From the NCBI RefSeq assembly GCF_030766725.1, contig NZ_JARQWR010000009.1:151796-215795 (forward strand): DNA of 64,000 nucleotides. Direction: 5' to 3'. Below are positions 1 to 10,109 of this stretch, piece by piece. The notes under the pieces were generated by a model, which worked only from the letters and a program-made list of their open reading frames with translations, ran no database searches and was not told the origin of the DNA. The DNA comes from Flavobacterium aerium. GTDB lineage: Bacteria; Bacteroidota; Bacteroidia; Flavobacteriales; Flavobacteriaceae. The translations under genes were made by a program, and so were the position numbers. Numbering within the stretch: position 1 is the first letter of the stretch; each line of letters begins with the position of its first letter.

Positions 1-2939
1 CATTGTCTGCATCATCAACAACACGTCGTGACTTTTTAAAGTACGTTGGATTTAGTACAGCAGCTGTTTCTTTGGCTGCATGTGAAGGTCCAGTAATGAA
101 GTCTATTCCTTACGTTGTTCAACCAGAGGAAATCATCCCTGGTGTTGCAGATTTTTATGCAACAACAATTGCGGATGGTTATGATTTTGCAAACATTCTT
201 ATAAAAACAAGAGAAGGTCGTCCTATTAAAGTAGAGATTAATAATCTTCCAGACTCTAAAATATGTCCAAACGCAAGAGTACATGCATCAGTATTATCTT
301 TGTATGATAGTATGCGTTTGAAACAACCAAAGATATCAGGTAAAAATGATTCTTGGGATAATGTAGACGCTAAGGTAAAAGCTAGTTTAGCAGATGCTCA
401 GGCAAATGGAGGTCAAGTTGTTTTATTAACGAATACAACTGCAAGTCCATCTACAGATAAGTTAATTGCAGAATTTTCTGCAAAATATGCAAATGTAAAA
501 CACATTGTTTACGATGCGGTTTCTTCTTCAGAAGCTTTGGATGCATTCCAAGAAGCTTACGGAGAAAGAGCTTTAGCGGAATATGATTTCGGAAAAGCAG
601 CTACTATTGTTTCTGTTGGTGCAGATTTCTTAGGAGATTGGCAAGGTGGAGGTTATGATAGTAACTACGGTAAAGGAAGAATTCCTGCTAACGGTAAAAT
701 GTCTCGTCACATTCAGTTTGAATCAAATATGTCATTAACTGGGGCAAATGCTGATAAGCGTTACCCAATGACTACAAACGAGCAAAAACTTGCATTAGTA
801 AAAATTTATAGTATCGTAACAGGAGCTTCTGTTTCAGTTCCAAAACTGGCAAACGAAGAAGTGGTTGTTAATGCTGCAGAACAATTGAAAAATGCTGGAA
901 GTAAAGGAGTTTTAGTTTCAGGTATTCAAGATAAAAATGCACAGTTATTAGTTTTAGCAATCAACCAAGCTTTGAAAAGTGAGGCATTTGATACTGTTAA
1001 AACAAGACAAATAAGAAAAGGTAATACTACTCAAGTAGCACAATTACTAAATGATATAAAAGCAGGAAGTGTACATACTTTAATCATGAGTGGTATCAAT
1101 CCTGTGTATACTTTGCCAAATGGTAAAGAATTTGGAGAAGCTTTGAAAAACAACAAAGTAAAGTTATCAGTTTCTTTCACAATGAAAGAAGATGAAACAG
1201 CTTTAGTTTCTTCTATTGCTGCTCCAGCACCACACTACTTAGAGTCTTGGGGAGATGTAAACATCGTTAAAGGTCACTACAGCTTAATTCAACCAACGAT
1301 TCGTCCATTGTTTGATACAAAACAATTCCAAGATGCATTATTATCTTGGACTGGAAATACAGTTTCTTACTATGATTACTTAAAAGCGTATTGGAGTGCT
1401 TCAATACTTTCAGGTAAAACATGGAATCAAGCAGTTCATGATGGTTTATTTGTTTCTGGAAATGTAACAGGTTCTACTGCAGGTTCAGCGAACTTTGCAG
1501 GAGCGGCAAGTACATTAGCACAATCTAAAGCAGTAGATGGTTTAGAGCTTGTTTTGTATACTAAAACAGGTATGGGTGATGGTCAACAAGCAAACAATCC
1601 TTGGTTACAAGAGTTCCCAGATCCAATTACAAGAGTTTCTTGGGATAATTATGTAACAATGTCTCGAGTAGATGCTGAGAAATTAGGATTAAAAAATTAC
1701 AATGTTGCTAATGGTGGTCTTAACGGAAGTTATGTAACCCTTGAGGTAGGTGGTACTAAGTTAGAAAAAGTGCCAGTTATCATTCAGCCAGGTCAAGCAA
1801 AAGGAACCGTTGGTGTTGCTTTAGGATATGGTCGTAAAGCAGCAATGAAAACTGAAATGCAAGTAGGTGTAAATGCTTACATGTTATATAAAAATTTCAA
1901 TAATGTTCAAGGTGTAAAAATCACAAAGGAAAGTGGAGATCACGAATTCGCTTGTGTACAATTACAAAGAACATTAATGGGTAGAGGAGACATTTTAAAA
2001 GAAACTACTTTAAATGTTTTCAATACTAAAGACGCAAAAGAATGGAACTTAGTTCCGATGGTATCTTTAGATCACAAACCTATTGAAGCATCAAAAGTAG
2101 ATTTATGGACTGAATTTGATCGTTCTGTTGGACATCACTTCAATTTATCAATTGACTTAAATGCTTGTACAGGTTGTGGAGCTTGTGTTATCGCTTGTCA
2201 TGCAGAAAATAACGTGCCTGTTGTTGGAAAAGACGAGGTTAGAAGAAGCCGTGATATGCATTGGTTACGTATCGATAGATACTATTCTTCTGAAGAGACT
2301 TTTGCTGGTGATGAAAAGAAAAAAGGAAAAGCTTCTGGATTAATGAATTCTATTGATACATTCTCGTCAATGGAGCATCCTTCAGATAACCCACAGGTTG
2401 CTTTCCAACCAGTAATGTGTCAACATTGTAATCACGCTCCTTGTGAAACTGTATGTCCAGTGGCTGCAACTTCACACGGACGTCAAGGTCAAAACCATAT
2501 GGCGTATAACCGTTGTGTAGGTACTCGTTACTGTGCAAACAACTGTCCTTACAAAGTACGTCGTTTCAACTGGTTCTTGTACAACAAAAACAGTGAATTT
2601 GATTATCATATGAACGATGATTTAGGTCGTATGGTATTGAATCCAGATGTAGTAGTTCGTTCAAGAGGGGTGATGGAGAAATGTTCATTCTGTATTCAAT
2701 CTACGCAAGCAGTAATCCTGAAAGCGAAGAGAGAAGGAAGACCAGTTGCAAGTGGTGAATTCAATAATGCTTGTGCTTGTTCTGCAGCTTGTGGAAGTGG
2801 AGCAATGGTATTTGGTGATGTAAATGATAAAGAAAGCGAAGTTGCTAAATTAGCAGAAGATGATAGAATGTATCACTTATTAGAGCATATTGGTACAAAA
2901 CCAAATGTGTTCTACCATGTTAAAGTTAGAAATACGTAG
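1..2939 (+). CDS. actB: Alternative Complex III subunit ActB (molybdopterin-oxidoreductase-like, Fe-S), 5' partial
   Basis: Large peripheral subunit of Alternative Complex III, which oxidises menaquinol and passes electrons to cytochrome c or directly to the oxidase. The reading frame is open to the window edge, and the visible start (TTG at 3) is almost certainly internal: the Tat-like stretch TRRDFLKYVGFSTAAVSLAAC lies at once after it, whereas flavobacterial homologues carry a few dozen more residues in front. The N-terminal two thirds is the molybdopterin-oxidoreductase-like part, which in this family lacks the cofactor. The C-terminal third carries the ferredoxin-like domain: CTGCGACVIAC near residue 722, CQHCNHAPCETVCP near 806, CVGTRYCANNCP near 840 and CSFC near 894, with a final CSAACGSGAM in which the usual CP is CG. 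First gene of the act-cox operon seen here; actC follows after 38 bases. Confidence 0.93.
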   Translation, partial: LSASSTTRRDFLKYVGFSTAAVSLAACEGPVMKSIPYVVQPEEIIPGVADFYATTIADGYDFANILIKTREGRPIKVEINNLPDSKICPNARVHASVLSLYDSMRLKQPKISGKNDSWDNVDAKVKASLADAQANGGQVVLLTNTTASPSTDKLIAEFSAKYANVKHIVYDAVSSSEALDAFQEAYGERALAEYDFGKAATIVSVGADFLGDWQGGGYDSNYGKGRIPANGKMSRHIQFESNMSLTGANADKRYPMTTNEQKLALVKIYSIVTGASVSVPKLANEEVVVNAAEQLKNAGSKGVLVSGIQDKNAQLLVLAINQALKSEAFDTVKTRQIRKGNTTQVAQLLNDIKAGSVHTLIMSGINPVYTLPNGKEFGEALKNNKVKLSVSFTMKEDETALVSSIAAPAPHYLESWGDVNIVKGHYSLIQPTIRPLFDTKQFQDALLSWTGNTVSYYDYLKAYWSASILSGKTWNQAVHDGLFVSGNVTGSTAGSANFAGAASTLAQSKAVDGLELVLYTKTGMGDGQQANNPWLQEFPDPITRVSWDNYVTMSRVDAEKLGLKNYNVANGGLNGSYVTLEVGGTKLEKVPVIIQPGQAKGTVGVALGYGRKAAMKTEMQVGVNAYMLYKNFNNVQGVKITKESGDHEFACVQLQRTLMGRGDILKETTLNVFNTKDAKEWNLVPMVSLDHKPIEASKVDLWTEFDRSVGHHFNLSIDLNACTGCGACVIACHAENNVPVVGKDEVRRSRDMHWLRIDRYYSSEETFAGDEKKKGKASGLMNSIDTFSSMEHPSDNPQVAFQPVMCQHCNHAPCETVCPVAATSHGRQGQNHMAYNRCVGTRYCANNCPYKVRRFNWFLYNKNSEFDYHMNDDLGRMVLNPDVVVRSRGVMEKCSFCIQSTQAVILKAKREGRPVASGEFNNACACSAACGSGAMVFGDVNDKESEVAKLAEDDRMYHLLEHIGTKPNVFYHVKVRNT

Positions 2940-2977
2940 ATCAATAAATAATTAATTAAGAAACAATATAAAGGATT

Positions 2978-4381
2978 ATGTCGTCTCATTACGAAGCACC
3001 CATTAGAAAACCTTTAGTTATTGGTGATAAATCTTATCACGATATAACAGTAGATGTCGCTAAACCTGTTGAAGGTAGAGCCAACAAACAATGGTGGATA
3101 GTATTTTCAATTGCACTTGCCGCTTTCCTTTGGGGAGTAGGAAGTGTAGCGTATACGGTATCTACAGGTATTGGAACATGGGGATTAAACAAAACAGTCG
3201 GTTGGGCTTGGGATATTACTAACTTCGTTTGGTGGGTTGGTATTGGTCACGCTGGAACCTTGATTTCCGCAGTATTATTATTATTCCGTCAAAAATGGAG
3301 AATGGCAATTAACCGTTCTGCAGAAGCAATGACGATTTTCTCAGTAGTTCAAGCGGGTATGTTCCCAATCTTCCACATGGGTCGTCCATGGTTAGCGTAC
3401 TGGGTATTACCAATTCCGAATCAATTTGGTTCATTATGGGTAAACTTTAACTCACCGTTACTTTGGGACGTATTTGCAATTTCTACATATTTATCTGTAT
3501 CATTAGTATTCTGGTGGACAGGTTTACTTCCGGATTTTGCGATGCTACGTGATAGAGCAATAACACCTTTTACAAAAAGAGTTTATTCAATCTTGAGTTT
3601 CGGATGGAGCGGTAGAGCGAAAGACTGGCAACGTTTTGAAGAAGTATCATTAGTGTTAGCAGGTTTAGCTACACCATTAGTACTTTCTGTACACACGATT
3701 GTATCTTTTGACTTTGCTACGTCAGTAATTCCAGGTTGGCATACAACGATTCTTCCTCCGTATTTCGTTGCAGGAGCAATCTTCTCAGGGTTTGCAATGG
3801 TAAATACCTTGTTGATCATTATGAGAAAAGTATCTAATCTTGAAGATTACATTACAGTTCAACATATTGAATTAATGAATATCGTTATCATGATCACAGG
3901 ATCGATCGTAGGTATCGCTTATATTACAGAGTTATTTATTGCTTGGTATTCTGGAGTAGAGTACGAACAATATGCATTCTTGAATAGAGCTACAGGACCT
4001 TACTGGTGGTCATACTGGTTGATGATGACTTGTAACGTTTTCTCTCCACAATTTATGTGGTTCAAAAAATTGAGAACAAGTATTATTTTCTCTTTTATTA
4101 TTTCGATTGTAGTTAATGTAGGGATGTGGTTCGAGCGTTTTGTAATTATCGTAACTTCATTACACAGAGATTACCTTCCATCTTCTTGGACAATGTTCCA
4201 ACCAACATTTGTTGATATTGGATTCTATATAGGTACAATTGGTTTCTTCTTTGTTTTATTCTTATTATATGCAAGATCATTCCCAGTTATTGCTCAAGCA
4301 GAGGTAAAAACAATCTTGAAATCTTCAGGACAGAACTATAAAAAATTAAGAGAAGAACATAATCATTCAGATCATGAGTAA
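2978..4381 (+). CDS. actC: Alternative Complex III integral membrane subunit ActC (NrfD/PsrC family)
   Basis: Polytopic quinol-binding membrane subunit of Alternative Complex III, 467 residues, belonging to the NrfD/PsrC family. The sequence shows many hydrophobic helices from about residue 35 to 435 and the family-typical segment with GHAGTLISAVLLLFRQKWR near residue 90, then FHMGRPW near 132. The C-terminal tail is cytoplasmic and ends in a short His-rich run (EEHNHSDHE). Its last 8 bases overlap the actD start (ATGAGTAA arrangement), so translation of the two is probably coupled. It sits in the conserved order actB-C-D-E-F followed by cytochrome oxidase subunits II and I. Confidence 0.95.
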   Translation: MSSHYEAPIRKPLVIGDKSYHDITVDVAKPVEGRANKQWWIVFSIALAAFLWGVGSVAYTVSTGIGTWGLNKTVGWAWDITNFVWWVGIGHAGTLISAVLLLFRQKWRMAINRSAEAMTIFSVVQAGMFPIFHMGRPWLAYWVLPIPNQFGSLWVNFNSPLLWDVFAISTYLSVSLVFWWTGLLPDFAMLRDRAITPFTKRVYSILSFGWSGRAKDWQRFEEVSLVLAGLATPLVLSVHTIVSFDFATSVIPGWHTTILPPYFVAGAIFSGFAMVNTLLIIMRKVSNLEDYITVQHIELMNIVIMITGSIVGIAYITELFIAWYSGVEYEQYAFLNRATGPYWWSYWLMMTCNVFSPQFMWFKKLRTSIIFSFIISIVVNVGMWFERFVIIVTSLHRDYLPSSWTMFQPTFVDIGFYIGTIGFFFVLFLLYARSFPVIAQAEVKTILKSSGQNYKKLREEHNHSDHE

Positions 4382-4898
4382 TAAAGTTATACACGCTATA
4401 TACAATGATGATGATGTATTAATGGATGCTGTTAAGAAAACACGTGCAGCGCATCATCATATTGAGGAAGTCTTTACACCTTTCCCGGTTCACGGATTGG
4501 ATAAAGCAATGGGACTAGCACCAACTAGAATTGCTATTACAGCATTTTTATATGGTTTGGTAGGTTTATCATTCGCAACAGCCTTGATGAACTTTGTAAT
4601 GATTAAAGATTGGCCTCAAGACATTGGTGGTAAACCAAGTTTTAGCTATATTGAAAACATGCCAGCATTCGTTCCGATTATGTTCGAGTTAACAGTATTT
4701 TTTGCAGCCCACTTAATGGTTATTACTTTTTATATGAGAAGTAGATTATGGCCTTTCAAAAAAGCTGAAAATCCTGATGTAAGAACTACAGATGATCACT
4801 TTTTAATGGAGATCGCTGTTCATGATAATGAAGAAGAATTAACTTCATTTTTACAAGGTACTGGAGCAGTAGAAGTAAGAGTAATAGAAAAGCATTAA
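4374..4898 (+). CDS. actD: Alternative Complex III subunit ActD (DUF3341)
   Basis: Membrane subunit of Alternative Complex III, 174 residues, matching the DUF3341 family in length and layout: a soluble N-terminal segment that begins with a DDDVLMDAVKK-like motif, two transmembrane helices (about residues 58-78 and 100-125), and a soluble C-terminal region that ends in a ferredoxin-like tail (FLQGTGAVEVRVIEKH). The start overlaps the actC stop by 8 bases and the stop is 8 bases before actE, so it is an internal operon gene. Its exact function within the complex is structural; no cofactor-binding residues are evident. Confidence 0.92.
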   Translation: MSNKVIHAIYNDDDVLMDAVKKTRAAHHHIEEVFTPFPVHGLDKAMGLAPTRIAITAFLYGLVGLSFATALMNFVMIKDWPQDIGGKPSFSYIENMPAFVPIMFELTVFFAAHLMVITFYMRSRLWPFKKAENPDVRTTDDHFLMEIAVHDNEEELTSFLQGTGAVEVRVIEKH

Positions 4899-4906
4899 TA
4901 ATAGAT

Positions 4907-5452
4907 ATGAAAAGCTTATATAAAATAGCGATGTTGGTAGGTTTTGCGGCAGTAGTTTCTTCTTGCCACGATAAATCTAGTCCAAATTATCAGTACTTTC
5001 CTAATATGTATGAATCAGTAGGTTATGAAACTTATTCTGAATCTGCAGCTTTCAAAAACGGTAAAGAAGGACAATTACCTGCAAAAGGTTCTATTCCAAG
5101 AGGTTTTGAACCTTATGAATATGAAAACTCAACAGCAGGATATGAATTAGCAAAAGCTAATCTTAAAACGCCACTTGATTCAACAGAATTAGCAAGTAGT
5201 AAAGGACAACAATTGTTTACTATTTATTGTGCAATTTGCCACGGTGATAAAGGTGATGGAAAAGGAAAACTTGTGGAAAGAGAAAAGTTCTTAGGAGTTC
5301 CTAGTTATGCAGATAGAGATATTACTGAAGGTAGTATTTTTCATGTTGAAACTTATGGTTTAAACGCAATGGGTTCACATGCTAATCAGTTAACAGCTCA
5401 TGAGCGTTGGTTAGTAGCACACTATGTACTTGAGCTAAAAGCAAAATTATAA
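4907..5452 (+). CDS. actE: Alternative Complex III monoheme cytochrome c lipoprotein ActE
   Basis: Periplasm-facing c-type cytochrome of Alternative Complex III, 181 residues. It starts with a lipoprotein signal peptide with a lipobox around VSSC (Cys20), so it should be anchored to the membrane by lipid. The single heme-binding site is CAICHGDKGDG (Cys108, Cys111, His112); a Met in the GLNAMGSHANQL segment is a plausible sixth ligand. The residues before the heme domain are the linker usual for ActE. It lies between actD (8-base gap) and actF (27-base gap). Confidence 0.94.
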   Translation: MKSLYKIAMLVGFAAVVSSCHDKSSPNYQYFPNMYESVGYETYSESAAFKNGKEGQLPAKGSIPRGFEPYEYENSTAGYELAKANLKTPLDSTELASSKGQQLFTIYCAICHGDKGDGKGKLVEREKFLGVPSYADRDITEGSIFHVETYGLNAMGSHANQLTAHERWLVAHYVLELKAKL

Positions 5453-5479
5453 TTGTAGAACACACTGATTTTATTAGAT

Positions 5480-7003
5480 ATGTACACATTTTCAAGCAAA
5501 TTAAAAACATTTTCTTTTATCCTAATGATCGTTGGTATTCTTGGGATAGGATATGGTTTTTTCACTGCACCAAAAAATACACAAGACGTAGAGAAAATTT
5601 TAGCAGCTGAAGAACACCATGGTGGTCATGGCGAAGCTGAAGCTTCTCACGGCGCACCGGCTGCAGAATCTCATGATGCAAAACATGAAGAAGTTAAGAC
5701 AGCTCAACATTCTAATCATGAAAATGCAGCAGCTTCAACTGTAGCAAAAGATTCTACAATCAATGCAGAAGCATCTCATGAAGTAGTAGCAGATTCAAAT
5801 ACAACTGAAGCAGTTGTAGCACATGAAGAAGTGGTTAAAGAAGCGAAAGCCGAAGCAGATCATTCTACACATGTGTCATCTGAAGCAGAACACCACGAAC
5901 ATTTAGAGCACGTATTACACCAATTGCAAAATAAACCTTGGGCAGCTTTATATGTTGCTTGTATCTTCTTTATGTTGATTAGTTTAGGGGTATTAGCATT
6001 TTATGCAATTCAATATTGTGCACAAGCAGGATGGTCTCCAGTACTTTTCAGAGTAATGGAAGGAATCACAAGTTATTTATTACCAGGTTCAATAATCTTC
6101 TTTATTTTCCTTGTAGTTACTGGAGTGTTTCATGCAAATCATTTATTTGTTTGGATGGATCCAGAAGTAGTAAAAACGGATGCTTTAATCGCTGGTAAAT
6201 CAGGATATTTAAATGTGCCATTTTTCTTAATTAGAGCTGTTATCTTTTTAACTGGATGGAACTTATACCGTTATTTCTCTAGAAAGAATTCATTAGCTCA
6301 AGATGAATCTAATGACAATTCATTCTACAAAAAGAACTTTAAAATTTCAGCAGCATTTTTAGTATTCTTTATTGTGACAGAATCTATTATGTCATGGGAT
6401 TGGATCATGTCTGTTGACCCACACTGGTACAGTACATTATTTGGATGGTACGTATTTGCAAGTTTCTTTGTAAGTGGTATTACAGTAATCGCATTGGTTA
6501 CCCTATATTTAAAATCAAAAGGTCTTTTAGAATATGTAAACACAAGTCATATCCATGATTTAGCTAAATTCATGTTTGGTATTAGCGTATTCTGGACATA
6601 CTTATGGTTCTCTCAATTCATGTTGATCTGGTATTCTGATATTCCAGAGGAGGTTACTTACTTCATCACAAGAATTGAAAATTACAATTTACCATTCTTT
6701 GGAATGGTTGCAATGAACTTCTTATTCCCAGTATTAATTTTAATCAATACTGATTTCAAGAGAATTACTTGGATTATTGTTATGGCAGGTATTGTAATAT
6801 TATGTGGTCACTATATTGACTTCTTTAATATGATTATGCCAGCAACAGTTGGAGACAGATGGTTTATTGGGGTATCTGAAATTAGTTCAGTATTGTTCTT
6901 CTTAGGATTGTTTATATTTGTTGTCTTTACAGCACTTACTAAATCACCATTGTTGGCAAAAAGAAACCCATTGATTGAAGAAAGTAAACATTTTCATTAT
7001 TAA
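5480..7003 (+). CDS. actF: Alternative Complex III integral membrane subunit ActF with His-rich N-terminal insert
   Basis: Second polytopic membrane subunit of Alternative Complex III (related to ActC/NrfD but shorter in its quinol motif), 507 residues. The first helix (about residues 8-28) is followed by a long polar segment, about residues 40-145, rich in His, Glu and Ala (HHGGHGEAEASHG, EHHEHLEHVLHQL), before the multi-helix core begins near residue 155. This insert makes it longer than minimal ActF proteins. The core keeps family-like stretches such as SWDWIMSVDPHWYSTLFGWY near residue 306. It is followed by coxB after 18 bases and belongs to the same operon. Confidence 0.93.
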   Translation: MYTFSSKLKTFSFILMIVGILGIGYGFFTAPKNTQDVEKILAAEEHHGGHGEAEASHGAPAAESHDAKHEEVKTAQHSNHENAAASTVAKDSTINAEASHEVVADSNTTEAVVAHEEVVKEAKAEADHSTHVSSEAEHHEHLEHVLHQLQNKPWAALYVACIFFMLISLGVLAFYAIQYCAQAGWSPVLFRVMEGITSYLLPGSIIFFIFLVVTGVFHANHLFVWMDPEVVKTDALIAGKSGYLNVPFFLIRAVIFLTGWNLYRYFSRKNSLAQDESNDNSFYKKNFKISAAFLVFFIVTESIMSWDWIMSVDPHWYSTLFGWYVFASFFVSGITVIALVTLYLKSKGLLEYVNTSHIHDLAKFMFGISVFWTYLWFSQFMLIWYSDIPEEVTYFITRIENYNLPFFGMVAMNFLFPVLILINTDFKRITWIIVMAGIVILCGHYIDFFNMIMPATVGDRWFIGVSEISSVLFFLGLFIFVVFTALTKSPLLAKRNPLIEESKHFHY

Positions 7004-7021
7004 TATTTAAAGAAAACTCAG

Positions 7022-8176
7022 ATGACAAGTTTGTTGGTTATTATAGTTTTAGTTTTATTAACGATTGCCATATGGCAAATGACTAAAATTTTCGATTTAA
7101 CTCAGGTTGGCGCTAGTGTAGATGATTCACAAGTTGCTAATGATAGAGATAATAATATTAATGGTTACTTAATGTTTGCCTTTTTAGGTTTTATCTACAT
7201 ATTCACTATCTATTCTCTTTACAAATGGGGACATTTAGTATTAGGTAAACCTGCTTCAGAACATGGTAAAGACGTAGATAATTTGATGGCAATTTCAATG
7301 GTATTGATTTTTGTTGTTCAATTTATTACACAAGCATTATTACACTACTTCTCATTTAAATATAGAGGTAGAAAAGATCAAAAAGCATTATATTTTGCTG
7401 ATAATGATAAATTAGAGTTCATTTGGACTATTATTCCAGTAATCGTTTTAGCAGGTTTAATCTTATACGGATTATACGCTTGGACAAACATTATGTTTGT
7501 AGACGAAGACGAAGATGTAATTTATGTTGAGCTATATGCAAAACAATTCTCTTGGGAAGCTAGATATGCAGGTGAAGATAACGCTTTAGGAAAAGCTAAT
7601 GTTCGTTATATTCAAGGTATCAATACTGTAGGTGTTGATGCATCTGATCCAAATGCACAAGATGATATTATCGTAAATGAGTTACATTTACCAGTAGGTA
7701 AAAAAGTAGTTTTCAAGATGCGTTCTCAAGACGTATTGCACTCTGCTTACATGCCTCACTTTAGAGCTCAGATGAACTGTGTACCAGGTATGATTACACA
7801 ATTCTCTTTCACGCCAACAGTTACGACTGCTGAAATGAGAGAAGATAAAGATATTATCACTAAAGTTTCTAATATCAATAAAATCAGAGCGAACAAATCA
7901 AAAGATTTAATTGCAAAAGGAGAATCAGGTTTAGATCCTTATACATTTGATTATTTATTACTTTGTAACAAAATATGTGGTGCATCGCACTATAATATGC
8001 AAATGAAAATTGTTGTGGATACTCCAAGTGATTTTAAAAAATGGTTAAAAGAAAAACCAACTTTAAGCCAAGCTTTAAAAGCTCAGGATGCTCCTGCAGA
8101 AACTCCAGCTCCAGCAGCAGGTGCAACAAAAGCAGCAGATTCAACAGCAGTAATCGCACAAGTAGTTAAGAAATAG
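7022..8176 (+). CDS. coxB: Cytochrome c oxidase subunit II
   Basis: CuA-containing subunit of the aa3-type (family A) oxidase; it takes electrons from cytochrome c/ActE and passes them to subunit I. 384 residues. Transmembrane helices lie near residues 5-22, 50-70, 90-112 and 130-155; the cupredoxin domain follows in the periplasm. The CuA ligands are visible: His240 in VLHSAY, then Cys315, Cys319, His323 and Met326 in CNKICGASHYNM. The protein ends in an Ala/Pro-rich low-complexity tail (residues about 355-384). An N-terminal extension of two helices before the usual hairpin is common in Bacteroidota. Sits between actF and coxA. Confidence 0.95.
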   Translation: MTSLLVIIVLVLLTIAIWQMTKIFDLTQVGASVDDSQVANDRDNNINGYLMFAFLGFIYIFTIYSLYKWGHLVLGKPASEHGKDVDNLMAISMVLIFVVQFITQALLHYFSFKYRGRKDQKALYFADNDKLEFIWTIIPVIVLAGLILYGLYAWTNIMFVDEDEDVIYVELYAKQFSWEARYAGEDNALGKANVRYIQGINTVGVDASDPNAQDDIIVNELHLPVGKKVVFKMRSQDVLHSAYMPHFRAQMNCVPGMITQFSFTPTVTTAEMREDKDIITKVSNINKIRANKSKDLIAKGESGLDPYTFDYLLLCNKICGASHYNMQMKIVVDTPSDFKKWLKEKPTLSQALKAQDAPAETPAPAAGATKAADSTAVIAQVVKK

Positions 8177-8211
8177 TTATCCTCTTTTACATAAATATAA
8201 AATAAAAGAAT

Positions 8212-10014
8212 ATGTCAGCAGAAGCTCACGATCACGATCAAGATCATGGTCACGAACATGAACATCACCATAAAGATACTTTCATAACGAAATATATCTT
8301 TAGTATAGATCATAAAATGATTGCAAAACAATACCTTATTACAGGTATTATTATGGGAGTTATCGGTATTGGTTTATCGTTGCTTTTCCGTATGCAAATC
8401 GCTTGGCCAGAAGAATCATTCAAAATTTTTGAAGTTCTTTTAGGTGAAAAATTTGCTCCAGGTGGAGTGATGAAGAATGACATTTACCTTGCATTAGTAA
8501 CCATTCACGGTACAATCATGGTATTCTTCGTATTGACTGCTGGTTTGAGTGGAACATTTAGTAATTTACTTATTCCATTGCAAATTGGAGCACGAGATAT
8601 GGCTTCTGGTTTCATGAACATGGTTTCATACTGGTTATTCTTCCTTTCTGCTGTAATCATGGTTTGTTCTTTATTCGTTGAAGCGGGACCTGCATCTGCT
8701 GGTTGGACAATTTATCCTCCTTTAAGTGCATTGCCACAAGCAATTCCAGGATCAGGAACAGGAATGACATTATGGTTAGTTTCTATGGCGATCTTTATTG
8801 CATCGTCTTTAATGGGGTCATTAAACTATGTTGTTACAGTATTGAATTTGAGAACTAAAGGTATGTCTATGACTAGATTACCACTTACAATCTGGACATT
8901 CTTTATTACTGCAGTTATTGGTATCGTTTCTTTCCCAGTATTATTCTCTGCAGCGCTATTATTAATTTTCGATAGAAGTTTTGGAACATCATTCTTCTTA
9001 TCTGATATATTTATTGCAGGTGAAGTTTTACACAATCAAGGTGGATCACCAGTATTATTCGAACACTTATTCTGGTTCTTAGGTCACCCTGAGGTATATA
9101 TTGTAATATTACCAGCAATGGGTATTGCTTCTGAAGTTATTGCTACAAACTCTCGTAAACCAATCTTTGGTTACAGAGCGATGATTACTTCTGTATTGGC
9201 AATTGCATTCTTATCTACAATCGTATGGGGTCACCATATGTTCGTATCAGGAATGAATCCATTCTTAGGATCTGTATTTACATTTACAACTTTATTGATT
9301 GCGATTCCTTCAGCTGTAAAAGCGTTTAACTATATCACGACTTTATGGAGAGGTAATCTACAGTTGAATCCAGGTATGTTATTCTGTATTGGTTTCGTAT
9401 CAACTTTCATTACTGGAGGTTTAACAGGAATCATTTTAGGAGATAGTACATTAGATATTAACGTTCACGATACGTATTTCGTAATTGCTCACTTCCACTT
9501 AGTAATGGGTATCTCTGCACTTTATGGTATGTTTGGTGGTATTTACCACTGGTTCCCTAAAATGTTCGGAAGAATGATGAATAAGAACCTAGGTTATATT
9601 CACTTCTGGGTAACAGCAGTATGTGCCTATGGAGTATTCTTCCCAATGCACTTTATCGGTATGGCAGGTTTACCAAGACGTTACTATACAAACACAGCTT
9701 TCCCATTATTTGATGATTTAGCTGACGTAAACGTAATCATTACATTATTTGCTTTAGTAGGTGGTGCATTCCAATTAGTATTCTTATGGAACTTCTTCCA
9801 TAGTATATTCTACGGTAAAAAAGCAGAACAAAACCCTTGGAAATCTAATACATTAGAGTGGACTACACCAGTAGAACACATCCACGGAAACTGGCCAGGA
9901 GAAATCCCAGAAGTATACCGTTGGCCGTATGATTATAGCAAACCAGGTCATGATTTAGATTATGTACCTCAAAACGTTCCAATGAAAGAAGGTGAAGAAG
10001 TATTAAATCACTAA
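8212..10014 (+). CDS. coxA: Cytochrome c oxidase subunit I
   Basis: Catalytic subunit of the heme-copper oxidase, reducing O2 at the heme a3-CuB centre and pumping protons; 600 residues with at least 12 hydrophobic helices. Ligands seen: His99 (low-spin heme a), His292 with Tyr296 in HPEVY (CuB and the cross-linked Tyr of A-type oxidases), His341-His342 in WGHHMF (CuB), and His427 (heme a3) plus His429 (heme a) in HDTYFVIAHFHLV. The N-terminus has a His/Asp-rich cytoplasmic run (residues 5-21) not needed for catalysis. Last gene of the act-cox operon, followed directly by a strong hairpin terminator. Subunits III and IV are encoded about 28 kb away. Confidence 0.97.
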   Translation: MSAEAHDHDQDHGHEHEHHHKDTFITKYIFSIDHKMIAKQYLITGIIMGVIGIGLSLLFRMQIAWPEESFKIFEVLLGEKFAPGGVMKNDIYLALVTIHGTIMVFFVLTAGLSGTFSNLLIPLQIGARDMASGFMNMVSYWLFFLSAVIMVCSLFVEAGPASAGWTIYPPLSALPQAIPGSGTGMTLWLVSMAIFIASSLMGSLNYVVTVLNLRTKGMSMTRLPLTIWTFFITAVIGIVSFPVLFSAALLLIFDRSFGTSFFLSDIFIAGEVLHNQGGSPVLFEHLFWFLGHPEVYIVILPAMGIASEVIATNSRKPIFGYRAMITSVLAIAFLSTIVWGHHMFVSGMNPFLGSVFTFTTLLIAIPSAVKAFNYITTLWRGNLQLNPGMLFCIGFVSTFITGGLTGIILGDSTLDINVHDTYFVIAHFHLVMGISALYGMFGGIYHWFPKMFGRMMNKNLGYIHFWVTAVCAYGVFFPMHFIGMAGLPRRYYTNTAFPLFDDLADVNVIITLFALVGGAFQLVFLWNFFHSIFYGKKAEQNPWKSNTLEWTTPVEHIHGNWPGEIPEVYRWPYDYSKPGHDLDYVPQNVPMKEGEEVLNH

Positions 10015-10032
10015 TCACTTTGAATCAATATA

Positions 10033-10070
10033 AAAACGTCCTAAGCCTTTCGGTTTAGGACGTTTTGTTT
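10033..10070 (+). terminator. Rho-independent terminator of the act-cox operon
   Basis: 15-bp stem (10033-10047 with 10052-10066, one G-U pair) closed by a TTTC loop and followed by a T-rich run. It begins 19 bases after the coxA stop and marks the end of the respiratory operon. Confidence 0.9.
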
Positions 10071-10109
10071 TTAGTACCTTTATGAATATTAATTTTTAGT
10101 CTATAGAAA

